NCBI GenBank assembly: GCA_963681505.1 | Contig: OY811986.1 | Coordinates: 606,001 to 670,000, forward strand | Reading direction: 5' to 3' | Source: Eunapius fragilis | Lineage: Eukaryota > Porifera > Demospongiae > Spongillida > Spongillidae | Length of the DNA stretch: 64,000 bases | In this document: positions 51,801 to 62,793 of the stretch, piece by piece | Layout of the letters: the number at the start of each line of letters is the position of its first letter | How positions within the stretch are numbered: the stretch's first letter is position 1 | The notes under the pieces: model-generated | Databases searched by the model: none | Told to the model about the DNA's origin: nothing | What the model saw: only the letters and a program-made list of their open reading frames with translations | Program-made: the position numbers and the translations under genes

Positions 51801-54800
51801 CCTCCCATCCCTACCATACCCTCCTCCTCCCATCCCTACCATACCCTCCTCCTCCCATCCCCACCATACCCTCCTCTTCCCATCCCTACCATACCCTCCT
51901 CCTCCCATCCCTACCATACCCTCCTCCTCCCATCCCTACCATACCCTCCTCCTCCCATCCCTACCATACCCTCCTCCCCATCCCTACCATACCCTCCTCC
52001 TCCCATCCCTACCATACCCTCCTCCTCCCATCCCTACCATACCCTCCTCCTCCCATCCCTACCATACCTCCTCCTCCCATCCCTACCATACCCTCCTCCT
52101 CCCATCCCTACCATACCCTCCTCCTCCCATCCCTACCATACCCTCCTCCTCCCATCCCTACCATACCCTCCTCCTCCCATCCCTACCATACCTCCTCCTC
52201 CCATCCCTGCCATACCCTCCTCCTCCCATCTCTACCAACCCTCCTCCTCCCATCCCTACCATACCCTCCTCCTCCCATCCCTACCATACCTCCTCCTCCC
52301 ATCCCTACCATACCCTCCTCCTCCCATCTCTACCATACCCTCCTCCTCCCATCCCTACCATACCCTCCTCCTCCCATCCCTACCATACCCTCCTCCTCCC
52401 ATCCCTACCATACCCTCCTCCTCCCATCCCTACCATACCCTCCTCCTCCCATCCCTACCATACCCTCCTCCTCCCATCCCTACCATACCCACCTCCTCCC
52501 ATCCCTACCATACCCTCCTCCTCCCATCCCTACCATACCCTCCTCCTCCCATCCCTACCATAACCTCCTCCCATCCTTACCATACCCTCCTCCTCCCATC
52601 CCTACCATACCGTCCTCCTCCCATCCCTACCATACCTCCTCCTCCCATCCCTACCATACCCTCCTCCTCCCATCCCTACCATACCCTCCTCCTCCCATCC
52701 CTACCATACCTCCTCCTCCCATCCCTACCATACCTCCTCCTCCCATCCCTACCATACCCTCCTCCTCCCATCCCTACCATACCCTCCTCCTCCCATCCCT
52801 ACCATACCTCCTCCTCCCATCCCTACCATACCCTCCCCCTCCCATCCCTACCATACCCTCCTCCTCCCATCCCTACCATACCCACCTCCTCCCATCCCTA
52901 CCATACCCACCTCCTCCCATCCCTACCATATCTCCTCCTCCCATCCCTACCATACCCTCCTCCTCCCATTCCTACCATACCCTCCTCCTCCCATCCCTAC
53001 CATACCCTCCTCCTCCCATCCCTACCATAACCCCTCCCCCTTCTTGTGCACATCATTGTTCCAAATCCTGTGGGCACCTCCCCCCTGGGTCTAGTATTAT
53101 GGGCACCTCCCCCTAGGTCTAGTATTATGGGGCAGCTCCCCCTAGGTCTAGTATTATGGGCACCTTCCCCCTATGCCTAGTATTATGGGCACCTCCCCCC
53201 TAGGTCTAGTATTATGAGCACCTCCCCTTAGGTCTAGTATTATGGGACACCTCCCCCTAGGTCTAGTATTATGAGCACCTCCCCTTAGGTCTAGTATTAT
53301 GGGACACCTCCCCCCTAGGTCTAGTATTATGAGCACCTCCCCTTAGGTCTAGTATTATGGGCACCTCCCCCCTAGGTCTAGTATTATGAGCACCTCCCCT
53401 TAGGTCTAGTATTATGGGACACCTCCCCCCTAGGTCTAGTATTATGAGCACCTCCCCTTAGGTCTAGTATTATGGGACACCTCCCCCCTAGGTCTAGTAT
53501 TATGAGCACCTCCCCTTAGGTCTAGTATTATGGGCACCTCCCCCCTAGGTCTAGTATTATGAGCACCTCCCCTTAGGTCTAGTATTATGGGACACCTCCC
53601 CCCTAGGTCTAGTATTATGAGCACCTCCCCTTAGGTCTAGTATTATGGGACACCTCCCCCCTAGGTCTAGTATTATGGGGCACCTCCCCCCTAGGTCTGG
53701 TATTATGGGCCACCTTCCCGATAGATCTAGGTCTAGTATTACATATGCTCCATATGACTTAACCCCTCTGCAGCAAGGTGCCATCAGTGGAGCATTCACT
53801 GATGGCCCCACAGCCCAGCAAACCAAAAGCAAAGAACGTGCACCTGACTGGAGCAGTGGGTGGAGCAGTGGGTGGAGCAAATGTTAGAGATGTCAGGAGC
53901 TCCATTTTGAAGAAGAAATCCTCTCGCAGGAGCAAGGCAAAGCTGGCCTCTGGTAAGCTCCATGGCCTACCACACTCACCAGGGGGCCTTGGCTACAAGG
54001 GACTGCCTAGCCCTGGAAACAGCAGTGCCCTTTGGAACGCCATGGTGTACCCCTTCCTCAACATGACCATATATGGAGCCATATGGTACGAGGGAGGAGC
54101 CGACGCCCTCAACAAGAACTACAACTGCACCTTTCCCGCCATGATAGACGATTGGAGGGCCAAGTGGTATGCTTCGACTGACATGAAGACCGAAAAGCTA
54201 TTCCCGTTTGGTTTTGTGCAGGTGTGTGACAAGTATTGACCGTTCGGTGTGGGCAGATAACTCTGCCAGGATAGCTATGCTGTGTGACCCCTCCCTCTCC
54301 CTCCTCCTCCCCTCTCCTTGCCAAGTCTGGACATCACTTCGTTTCATAGGCCCCTCCCTATGAATGGCTAAGCATGCATATCTTGGTATATATTTTTCTT
54401 CATAAGGAGGAAGGAATGGAGAGTGGGAGACGTGATTGGTTCGGTTACCTTTAAGCCCCTCCCCCTTCCCCTCCAGCTGGCTGCGTATGGCACATCCAAT
54501 GCCACTGTGGGTCACTTCCCAGATGTCCGATGGGCACAGACTGGGGACCGGGGCTTTGTCCCTAATGGCCTCTTGCGCAACGTCTTCATGGCCGTTGCGA
54601 TTGACCTGGGCGACCCCTCCTCCCCAGCCCATCCTGGTGACAAGCAGGACGTGGGGGCAAGACTTGTGCTTGGAGCACGTGCAGTTGGCTACGGTGAGAG
54701 TGGAGTCTACTACACTGGACCTATCGCCCAGAATGCAACACTGAGGTGGGCACCATATGGAATAGTGCATGCAGAAGTGGGCACCATATGGGATAGTGTT

Positions 54801-55313
54801 TACAGAGGGTTGCTTAGATCCATATGAAATATAAATTAGTATATAGACCTGTTATCTAGTTCATTATGTCATCTAAAGATTGAAGATACATTGGTATTCC
54901 AATCAAATCTTGTAACAATTACATATCCTACTCTTTCATGCGAGTATACTAATTGAATTTTATTATTTACAATAACCCCTTTTCATCCTTATTTGCAACC
55001 TTTTCACAGCTCAACAGCTCCACCAGTAGTCTCCATCACGTTTGGTCAGGTTGGTCCCTCGGGCCTACAGATCAACCCCACCTACCCCTACGGGTACCAG
55101 CTACAGTGCAAGGGCAACCCAAAGTCCGTCCTTGTCAACGGAACACTGACAAGTGTGTCGGGCAGCACCATCAGTGTGTCCTTCCCCTCCTGCCCCAGTG
55201 GTAGTCCCACCTCAGTGTACTACGCCTGGCTAAACTTCCCCTGTCCCTTCAAGATGTGCTCCGTGTACAGTGGGGGTCTGCCTGCCCCACCTTACCACCT
55301 CCCCCTCAAGTGA
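45874..55313 (+). CDS. Sialate O-acetylesterase-like paralogue 3, predicted catalytically dead (585 aa)
   Basis: Eight exons: 45874-45964, 46012-46173, 50033-50199, 50735-50873, 51271-51448, 53774-54221, 54477-54745, 55010-55313 (1,758 nt, open). The intron positions and phases equal those of SIAE-1 and -2. Exon 3 reads GDVYFCGGQGNMQF: the nucleophile Ser of GQSNM is Gly (GGC instead of AGC). The WYQGEAN block is WYEGGAD. Exon 7 is 9 nt shorter and has SSPAHPGDKQ in place of [13 protein letters not shown]. The frame, Cys pattern and fold blocks are otherwise kept, so this is probably an expressed non-enzymatic paralogue rather than a decayed gene. Exon 6 has an extra ~60-residue Lys/Arg/Gly-rich segment (SSILKKKSSRRSKAK). 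Intron 2 contains a 3.54-kb transposon. The start ATG before VAVLLCMISA is the best of several. Confidence 0.85.
46820..47268 (+). pseudogene. Truncated second copy of transposase N-terminus (left arm)
   Basis: The plus-strand copy starts at the ATG at 46,820 (MAEGVGSVVESENG) but meets a TAA about 43 codons on. A lost base and a ~33-bp deletion relative to the right arm follow. A 114-aa frame from 46,924 still encodes the helix-turn-helix-like region (ALRLYYIELADGVSPIRARN, TVKRWSSSW). It stops as the arm ends. Confidence 0.7.
47330..49174 (-). pseudogene. Transposase of the Tc1/mariner-type element (broken)
   Basis: Minus-strand reading from MAEGVGSVVESENG at 49,174. The N-terminal HTH region includes SPIRARNKVSQMF and ATVKRWSSSW. 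Then come a second helical DNA-binding segment (HSRQVSRMTVLRWMHKLG) and the catalytic domain with first Asp in NHDECILYANEG, second Asp in LLLTYDNAPSH and third acidic residue in HPECMHVEMC. Three lesions are visible: a frameshift near 48,040, a second near 47,69x, and an in-frame TGA just after HVEMC. The element is therefore non-autonomous as assembled. Confidence 0.75.
49899..49923. repeat. Poly(G) tract
   Basis: About 25 G in SIAE-3 intron 2, downstream of the transposon. Confidence 0.9.
50350..50560. repeat. Short tandem repeat (ATTGGCTAGGAT / ACATTGGCTAGG) in SIAE-3 intron 3
   Basis: Alternating GATATTGGCTAG and GACATTGGCTAG units form a ~45-bp higher-order pattern. Confidence 0.9.
51546..53030. 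repeat. 24-25-bp minisatellite (CCTCCTCCTCCCATCCCTAC + CATAC), about 60 copies
   Basis: It fills SIAE-3 intron 5. The two 525-539-aa plus-strand frames over it are repeat artefacts. The purine/pyrimidine bias is strong. Confidence 0.95.
53080..53740. repeat. ~29-bp minisatellite (TAGGTCTAGTATTATGGG + CACCTCCCCC), about 23 copies
   Basis: Second array in SIAE-3 intron 5, ending about 30 bp before the exon 6 acceptor. Two unit types (ATGAGCACC and ATGGGACACC) alternate, giving a ~57-bp higher-order period. Confidence 0.93.
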
Positions 55314-55649
55314 TCTGGTCCCCATCCCACCAGCCCACCGCTGGAAGTGGCTTTGGGTTGTCTTTATTGTTAACTACATAAGTTATTAAAAGCCACCTTT
55401 GAACTGGCCTAGAATGTTAGTGGTATGGGTTTTATGTTGTATCTTTTCATGTACAGACGTGGTTATTTGTTATTTTACACACCGTATATTCTCTCCAATA
55501 GAAGTTGATGGGTCAGTCCAACGAATGAAGTATATTATTAACGTTTTGCAGATCTTTGGTTCAATTGTATTCATAGCATGATGTTATCAATGCTCAATAC
55601 TAACTAACTTAACAGGTTTTTTTTTAAACTGGTTAAATGTATCGAAGGT

Positions 55650-56457
55650 GTGATAGAACATCTTCAGTCATCATTTTCAAGGAAGGAGCAGAAAAAGCTT
55701 CTCATTTACTTAAAGAAAGCATCCTCCAACAAATGTATTCATCACGCACTGTCACTCAAGTTTCGTAAAATGATCATAATTTCAAGTTCAAACACTATGT
55801 TACAACATATGTATTGTCCCTTAATGAGTAGGTATCCTGTTATCACGATTAGTAGTATATTTCCAGGCAAGGTCTGTGGGAGGCCATCATGTTGAAAGAT
55901 GGTTACTATTGTCTGTATGGAGGGATCATAAAAGTCATGTGACATCATGTGTCACCACCATCATCATCATTATCAAGTCACATGACTACACACATACTCC
56001 GTGCATAGTCAGGTCACATGACATGTGCCCTGCATATTTATTCCACCTGTATGTTCTTACCTGCGAGAGGTACGCTTGCATGTGGGGGTACGGTTGGACC
56101 ATTGGTGCCTTCCACGGGTACGAACACACTTGTTCTGCTTTGCTCCATGAAGTTTGTAACCATGGCGACAATGGTACCTGACATGCTGTCCATTCACACT
56201 ACAGCTGCCATGTTTTGGAGAACGGGGCTTGCCACACCTACTTCTCTGGAGTCCTTTCCCTGTAGAGCCAGCAGGCTTCAGGTTTGTCCCCGCTGCCTTG
56301 GAACATATTCCTCCATTCTTAGCAGCTATGGTGGAAGCTGTGGGGGAAGCAATGATAGGATCCACCAGTACTCCATCTAATCCGTCAGACTGAATGTCTG
56401 CTGATCTTCGTGTGATGTCATCATCACCGCCATCATCATCATCACTATCATCACCAC

Positions 56458-56514
<57 letters not shown>

Positions 56515-56735
56515 TGTCACCATTACTACCGTCAACATCATCAAACTGAGGCACATCATTGCCTTCATAGTCATCAAAGTCCTCATCAGTGAAGGCTTTA
56601 GGGGCAGAGTGAGCCAAGCCAATGACCAGGGAGGCCAGTAGAACACTAAGACACCAGGCTCTCATTTCTCAAGCTGCACAGTGGAGGAGGAGGAGGAGAA
56701 TGCTGGATGGCTGGGTGGTGGGGCTTTATATACAC
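55650..56735. repeat. Left arm of an inverted duplication carrying a sushi gene
   Basis: Matches 59,985-61,100 in inverted orientation, from the shared TATA box region through the gene and ~550 bp of 3' flank (TTTCAAGGAAGGAGCAGAAAA...). The interval 55,314-55,650 has no evident gene. Confidence 0.85.
56054..56665 (-). CDS. Secreted Asp-rich protein with one cationic sushi/CCP domain, copy A (~202 aa)
   Basis: Signal peptide MRAWCLSVLLASLVIGLAHS. It is followed by an extremely acidic stretch of about 60 residues with an Asp run encoded by a GAT microsatellite. A dibasic/furin-like TRRS site follows near residue 87, then a linker, then one sushi (CCP) domain with the four Cys in order (RCGKPR, HGSC, YHC, PTC), the GY and the Trp. 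The domain is rich in Arg/Lys/His. The last codons AGG TAA GA overlap a consensus donor (CAG|GTAAGA); splicing to an acceptor near 55,916 would instead give a two-residue-different end. A TATA-like TTTATA (minus TATAAA) lies at 56,725-56,730. The function is unknown: a cationic effector with an anionic pro-region or a mineral/matrix protein are both possible. Confidence 0.8.
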
Positions 56736-56879
56736 TGAGTAACAATGGAGGCCACACCCACTTGTGCCAATCCCCCAGTGTGCAGTCTGTCCAAGTTGGG
56801 TCTTCTCTACAGAGCCAGGTGGATATTTGGGCTGTGTATGAATGAAGACAGGTGGAAGATTAGCAGAGAAGTGTACACA

Positions 56880-56985
56880 GTATCTGGTCCACACTCCCAC
56901 GGTACACACTCCCACGGTACACACTCCCAGGGTACACACTCCCAGGGTACACACTCCCAGGGTACACACTCCCAGAGTACACAGA
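56880..56985. repeat. 15-bp tandem repeat (CCCACGGTACACACT / CCCAGGGTACACACT), 7 copies
   Basis: Short array between the sushi gene promoter and the 24-bp array. Confidence 0.9.
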
Positions 56986-57194
56986 GTACAGTATTGACAT
57001 TGCAATGAATTGGTTTGTGTGTACACAATTTTACTGAGTACTTATGCGGAAAAGAAACTGGAAGACCTTATAACAAGGTGTATGTGTGTGTGTGTATGTG
57101 TGTGTGTGTATGTGTGTGTGTGTGGTGTGAGGCTTGGAGTTTGTTTCAATGTCATCAGATGGCAGTGATAGCTGTGGAAAATGAAAATGTGCAG

Positions 57195-59513
57195 CAGTAC
57201 GTACACATATGTGAAGAGCAGTATGTACACACATGTGAAGAGCAGTACGTACACATATGTGAAGAGCAGTACGTACACATATGTGAAGAGCAGTACATAC
57301 ACATATGTGAAGAGCAGTACGTACACACATGTGAAGAGCAGTACGTACACACATGTGAAGAGCAGTATGTACACATATGTGAAGAGCAGTATGTACACAT
57401 ATGTGAAGAGCAGTACGTACACACATGTGAAGAGCAGTATGTACACATATGTGAAGAGCAGTGCGTACACATATGTGAAGAGCAGTGCGTACACATATGT
57501 GAAGAGCAGTATGTACACATATGTGAAGAGCAGTACGTACACACATGTGAAGAGCAGTACATACACATATGTGAAGAGCAGTACATACACACATATGTGA
57601 AGAGCAGTACGTACACATATGTGAAGAGCAGTACGTACACATATGTGAAGAGCAGTATGTACACATATGTGAAGAGCAGTACGTACACACATGAAGAGCA
57701 GTACGTACACACATGTGAAGAGCAGTACGTACACATATGTGAAGAGCAGTACATACACATATGTGAAGAGCAGTACGTACACATATGTGAAGAGCAGTAC
57801 GTACACATATGTGAAGAGCAATATGTACACATATGTGAAGAGCAGTACGTACACACATGTGAAGAGCAGTATGTACACATATGTGAAGAGCAGTACGTAC
57901 ACACATGTGAAGAGCAGTACGTACACATATGTGAAGAGCAGTATGTACACATATGTGAAGAGCAGTACGTACACACATGTGAAGAGCAGTACGTACACAT
58001 ATGTGAAGAGCAGTATGTACACACATGTGAAGAGCAGTACGTACACATATGTGAAGAGCAGTACGCACACACATGTGAAGAGCAGTACGTACACACATGT
58101 GAAGAGCAGTACGTACACATATGTGAAGAGCAGTATGTACACACATGTGAAGAGCAGTATGTACACACATGTGAAGAGCAGTACGTACACATATGTGAAG
58201 AGCAGTATGTACACATATGTGAAGAGCAGTATGTACACATATGTGAAGAGCAGTATGTACACACATGTGAAGAGCAGTACGTACACATATGTGAAGAGCA
58301 GTATGTACACACATGTGAAGAGCAGTATGTACACATATGTGAAGAGCAGTATGTACACACATGTGAAGAGCAGTATGTACACACATGTGAAGAGCAGTAC
58401 GTACACATATGTGAAGAGCAGTACGTACACACATGTGAAGAGCAGTACGTACACACATGTGAAGAGCAGTATGTACACATATGTGAAGAGCAGTACGTAC
58501 ACATATGTGAAGAGCAGTATGTACACACATGTGAAGAGCAGTATGTACACACATGTGAAGAGCAGTACGTACACATATGTGAAGAGCAGTATGTACACAC
58601 ATGTGAAGAGCAGTACGTACACACATGTGAAGAGCAGTACGTACACACATGTGAAGAGCAGTACGTACACACATGTGAAGAGCAGTACGTACACATATGT
58701 GAAGAGCAGTACGTACACACATGTGAAGAGCAGTATGTACACACATGTGAAGAGCAGTACGTACACATATGTGAAGAGCAGTATGTACACACATGTGAAG
58801 AGCAGTATGTACACATATGTGAAGAGCAGTATGTACACACATGTGAAGAGCAGTACGTACACATATGTGAAGAGCAGTACGTACACACATGTGAAGAGCA
58901 GTATGTACACACATGTGAAGAGCAGTACGTACACATATGTGAAGAGCAGTACGTACACACATGTGAAGAGCAGTATGTACACACATGTGAAGAGCAGTAC
59001 GTACACATATGTGAAGAGCAGTACGTACACACATGTGAAGAGCAGTATGTACACACATGTGAAGAGCAGTATGTACACATATGTGAAGAGCAGTACGTAC
59101 ACACATGTGAAGAGCAGTATGTACACATATGTGAAGAGCAGTACGTACAAATATGTGAAGAGCAGTACGTACACACATGTGAAGAGCAGTACGTACACAC
59201 ATGTGAAGAGCAGTACGTACACACATGTGAAGAGCAGTACGTACACACATGTGAAGAGCAGTACGTACACACATGTGAAGAGCAGTACGTACACACATGT
59301 GAAGAGCAGTACGTACACACATGTGAAGAGCAGTACGTACACACATGTGAAGAGCAGTACGTACACACATGTGAAGAGCAGTACGTACACACATGTGAAG
59401 AGCAGTACGTACACACATGTGAAGAGCAGTACGTACACACATGTGAAGAGCAGTACGTACACACATGTGAAGAGCAGTACGTACACACATGTGAAGAGCA
59501 GTACGTACACACA
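57195..59513. repeat. 24-bp satellite (GAAGAGCAGTACGTACACAT + ATGT), about 96 copies
   Basis: Units hold two palindromes, GTACGTAC and CACATATGTG (or CACATGTG). Two sites vary: TACGTAC/TATGTAC and ACATATG/ACACATG. The last ~15 units are uniform. The 600-850-aa frames on both strands arise because 24 is a multiple of three and the unit has no stop. A +2 bp change near 57,590 is cancelled by -2 bp near 57,692. It lies between the two arms of the sushi-gene inversion. Confidence 0.95.
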
Positions 59514-59988
59514 GTGCTGACCGCGATGATGTATTTCAGGAGAAACCAGGCTAGCTCATGAATCTCATTAACTCCATTGGTGCTGCAATGATTTCAACAG
59601 GACTGAAACATGAACCTCCTACTCTCCATCACACATATAGATTGTGGTCATCTAAACAGATAGATCTTTAAGCTGCTCTTTGCAGTGAAGCTGGAATGCT
59701 TATAGGATGAGTGACAATGACTAATGGTTAATTAAATTAAAAGGAGTACTTGAAAATAAAGGAGCAAGTGAGGACAGTCTAGAAGCCACACCCTTCAGCC
59801 ACACCCTTCAACATTTGTATCCAAACAATGTGACAAACTCTAAACTAAACCTATTCACACACAGCCCAAATAGTTTCACTTAACTTACAAGTGAAAGGAG
59901 ATTGACTTCCGTGCAGTGAAGACCAAGCAGCCATGGACTGTGCTGCACCAAAGTCATGTGACACATACAAAGTTTACCCCTTGGCTGG

Positions 59989-59996
59989 TATATAAA
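59989..59996 (+). promoter_or_regulatory. TATA box of sushi gene copy B
   Basis: TATATAAA lies 60 bp before the ATG at 60,056, suitable for a ~30-nt transcription start spacing. The same box is kept in the inverted copy. Confidence 0.6.
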
Positions 59997-60055
59997 GCCC
60001 CACCACCCAGCCATCTAGCATTCTCCTCCTCCTCCTCCACTGTGCAGCTTGAGAA

Positions 60056-60269
60056 ATGAGAGCCTGGTGTCTTAGTGTTCTACTGGCCTCCCTGGTCATT
60101 GGCTTGGCTCACTCTGCCCCTAAAGCCTTCACTGATAAGGACTTTGATGACTATGAAGGCAACGATGTGCCTCAGTTTGATGATGTTGACGGTAGTGATG
60201 GTGACAATGATGATGATGATGATGATGATGATGATGGTGGTAATGATAGTGATGATGGTGATGATGATG

Positions 60270-60301
<32 letters not shown>

Positions 60302-60691
60302 GGTGGTGATGATGACATCACACGAAGATCAGCAGACGTTCAGTCAGACAATCCCGTTGAAATAGGATCAGATGGAGTACTGGTGGACCCTATCATTGCT
60401 TCCCCCACAGCTTCCACCATAGCTGCTAAGAATGGAGGAATATGTCCCAAGGCAGCAGGGACTGACCTGAAGCTTGCTGGCTCTACAGGGAAAGGACTCC
60501 AGAGAAGTAGGTGTGGCAAGCCCCGTTCTCCAAAACATGGCAGCTGTAGTGTGAATGGACAGCATGTCAGGTACCATTGTCGCCGTGGTTACAAACTTCA
60601 TGGAGCAAAGCAGAACAGGTGTGTTCGTACCCGTGGAAGGCACCAATGGTCCAACCGTACCCCCACATGCAAGCGTAGCTCTCGCAGGTAA
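60056..60691 (+). CDS. Secreted Asp-rich protein with one cationic sushi/CCP domain, copy B (211 aa)
   Basis: Same plan as copy A: identical signal peptide, acidic region with interrupted Asp runs (DGGNDSDDGDDDDDD), TRRS site, linker, sushi domain (RCGKPRSPKHGSCSVNGQH, YHCRRGY, W, PTC) and basic end KRSSRR. It is 9 residues longer than A, from GAT repeat changes and an extra NPVE linker segment. The same AGG TAA/donor overlap is present at the end, and an acceptor (CATACAG) at about 60,835 would give an alternative RH end. Substitutions such as Glu-Lys, Lys-Leu and His-Arg show both copies are under separate change while the frame is kept. Confidence 0.82.
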
Positions 60692-61149
60692 GAACATACA
60701 GGTGGAATAAATATGCAGGACACATGTCATGTGACCTGACTATGCACGAAACATGTGTGTGTAGTCATGTGACTTGATAATGATGATGTGGTGATGCATG
60801 ATGTCACATGACTTTTATGATTCCCTCCATACAGACACTAGTAACCATCTTTCAACATGATGGCCTCCCACAGACCTTGGCTGGAAATGTACTACTAATC
60901 GTGATAACAGGATACCTACTCATTAAGGGACAATACATATGTTATATAACATAGAACCTGAGGTGTTTGAACTTGAAATTATGATCATTTTACGAAACTT
61001 GAGTGACAGTGCGTGATGAATACATTTGTTGGAGGACACTTTCTTTAATTAAATGAGAAACATTTTCTGCTCCTTCCTTGAAAATGAAGTTGTTCTATTA
61101 AGCGTTCTATTAAGTGAACTTATACATAACATGATATGCAGAGCTATGC

Positions 61150-61970
61150 TCCTGCCATACAGCCCCCCCTGTGTGCTTCCTGCCATACAGCCCCCCCTGT
61201 GTGCTTCCTGCCATACAGCCCCCCTGTGTGCTTCCTGCCATACAGCCCCCCTGTGTGCTTCCTGCCATACAGCCCCCCCTGTGTGCTTCCTGCAATACAG
61301 CCCCCCCCATGTGCTTCCTGCCATACAGCCCCCCGTGTGTTTCCTGACATACAGCCCCCTGTGTGCTTCCTGCCATACAGCCCCCCTGTGTGCTTCCTGC
61401 CATACAGCCCCCTGTGTGCTTCCTGCCATACAGCCCCCCTGTGTGCTTCCTGCCATACAGCCCCCTGTGTGCTTCCTGACATACAGCCCCCCCTGTGTGC
61501 TTCCTGCCATACAGCCCCCCGTGTGTTTCCTGACATACAGCCCCCCCTGTGTGCTTCCAGCCATACAGCCCCCCCCTGTGTGCTTCCTGCCATACAGCCC
61601 CCCCTGTGTGCTTCCTGCCATACAGCCCCCCTGTGTGCTTCCTGCCATACAGCCCCCCCATGTGCTTCCTGCCATACAGCCCCCCTGTGTGCTTCCTGCC
61701 ATACAGCCCCCCTGTGTGCTTCCTGCCATACAGCCCCCCTGTGTGCTTCCTGCCATACAGCCCCCCTGTGTGCTTCCTGCCATACAGCCCCCCTGTGTGC
61801 TTCCTACCATACAGCCCCCCCCCATGTGCTTCCTGCCATACAGCCCCCCCTGTGTGCTTCCTGCCATACAGCCCCCCTGTGTGCTTCTTGCCATACAGCC
61901 CCCCCATGTGCTTCCTGCCATACAGCCCCCCCTGTGTGCTTCCTGCCATACAGCCCCCCGTGTGCTTCTT
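61150..61970. repeat. 27-28-bp minisatellite (CAGCCCCCCTGTGTGCTTCC + TGCCATA), about 30 copies
   Basis: The C run varies by one or two bases per unit, so all frames mix. The 280-350-aa frames on both strands are artefacts. The region 61,971-62,790 beyond it has no gene I can support. Confidence 0.95.
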
Positions 61971-62793
61971 GCCACGCCTTGGCAGTTTGCTGCATCATCT
62001 TATCATCTCTGTTTGCTCCAACGTTTCCTGCCACCAGATCCACATGTATTTCCACCCCAGAGACCATATGTTGTTATCACAGCAATGGTTTATTTTTAAT
62101 AGACTTCCTAACAACTAATATCCACTGAGGTGGACCTGCCTCATGACTGTAGCCACTGGATACACTGGGGGTGGTGGTAGGGGTATGAAAGGGTTAAATT
62201 GCTCTTTAAAAATGTTTTGTGTGCTTATTACACTGCAACTCAGATCTTAGGAAACTTATCCCTTCATGGTTCCAGGGTACTGAAGACAGAGCAAGACTCC
62301 ATGCAGGACTAGGCGATTCAAAACTTTTTAATCATACCTTTCCTTTATTTCTGTTTCATTTACATTATGTATGCTTACCTGTTAAGTACATCATACTGTA
62401 GAAAAGGTTTATGGGACAAAACAGAAGACATTGCTTCATGTATGGCAGTACCGTATGTTATATAAAAAATCCAACTTGTGCTGTTTATATCAGGAAATAT
62501 TTGCCATTCTTAATGTTTCCAACAGTTTCAGCTATCTGGTCTGAACACCACCTGGATATTTTTAGATTAAGACCTGCTCTTTATATAGGTGTTAATGTGA
62601 TATCATTTACCACGCCCATCTTACAATACGGAGGGCCATCTAATGTTATGGAATTGACAAGGAAACAAAAACAAGACATATCTTAGTTCTGCACAACTCA
62701 TTAAATCAACAGGTCACCAGAAACGTGACAATTTTTTTTCAGAAATGAAGTAAAGATTGTTTTAACCTGTAGACGTGTCAGATCAGGACTTGT

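Larger units (their letters stand above)
59985..61100. repeat. Right arm of the sushi-gene inverted duplication
   Basis: Inverted match to 55,650-56,735. The arm starts at the TATA box TATATAAA (59,989-59,996). The stretch 59,520-59,985 between array and arm shows no gene. Confidence 0.85.

Noticed and set aside
51453..53116. 525- and 539-aa Pro/Ser/Leu-rich ORFs
   Set aside because: They lie in the SIAE-3 intron 5 minisatellite between well-defined exons; two frames are equally open.
57015..59561. Very long ORFs (785-848 aa) on both strands
   Set aside because: They consist of a 24-bp satellite without stops. All frames are open at once and composition is purely periodic, so they are not genes.
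61150..61970. CRISPR-like array
   Set aside because: Units are directly adjacent with no unique spacers, as in all arrays of this window. The gene content is eukaryotic.
61049..62128. 280-350-aa ORFs on both strands
   Set aside because: A 27-28-bp repeat with variable C runs. Frames drift from unit to unit with no conserved domain.
62219..62686. Two short plus-strand ORFs (60 and 91 aa)
   Set aside because: No recognisable motif, AT-rich flank, no splice partners; compatible with chance.
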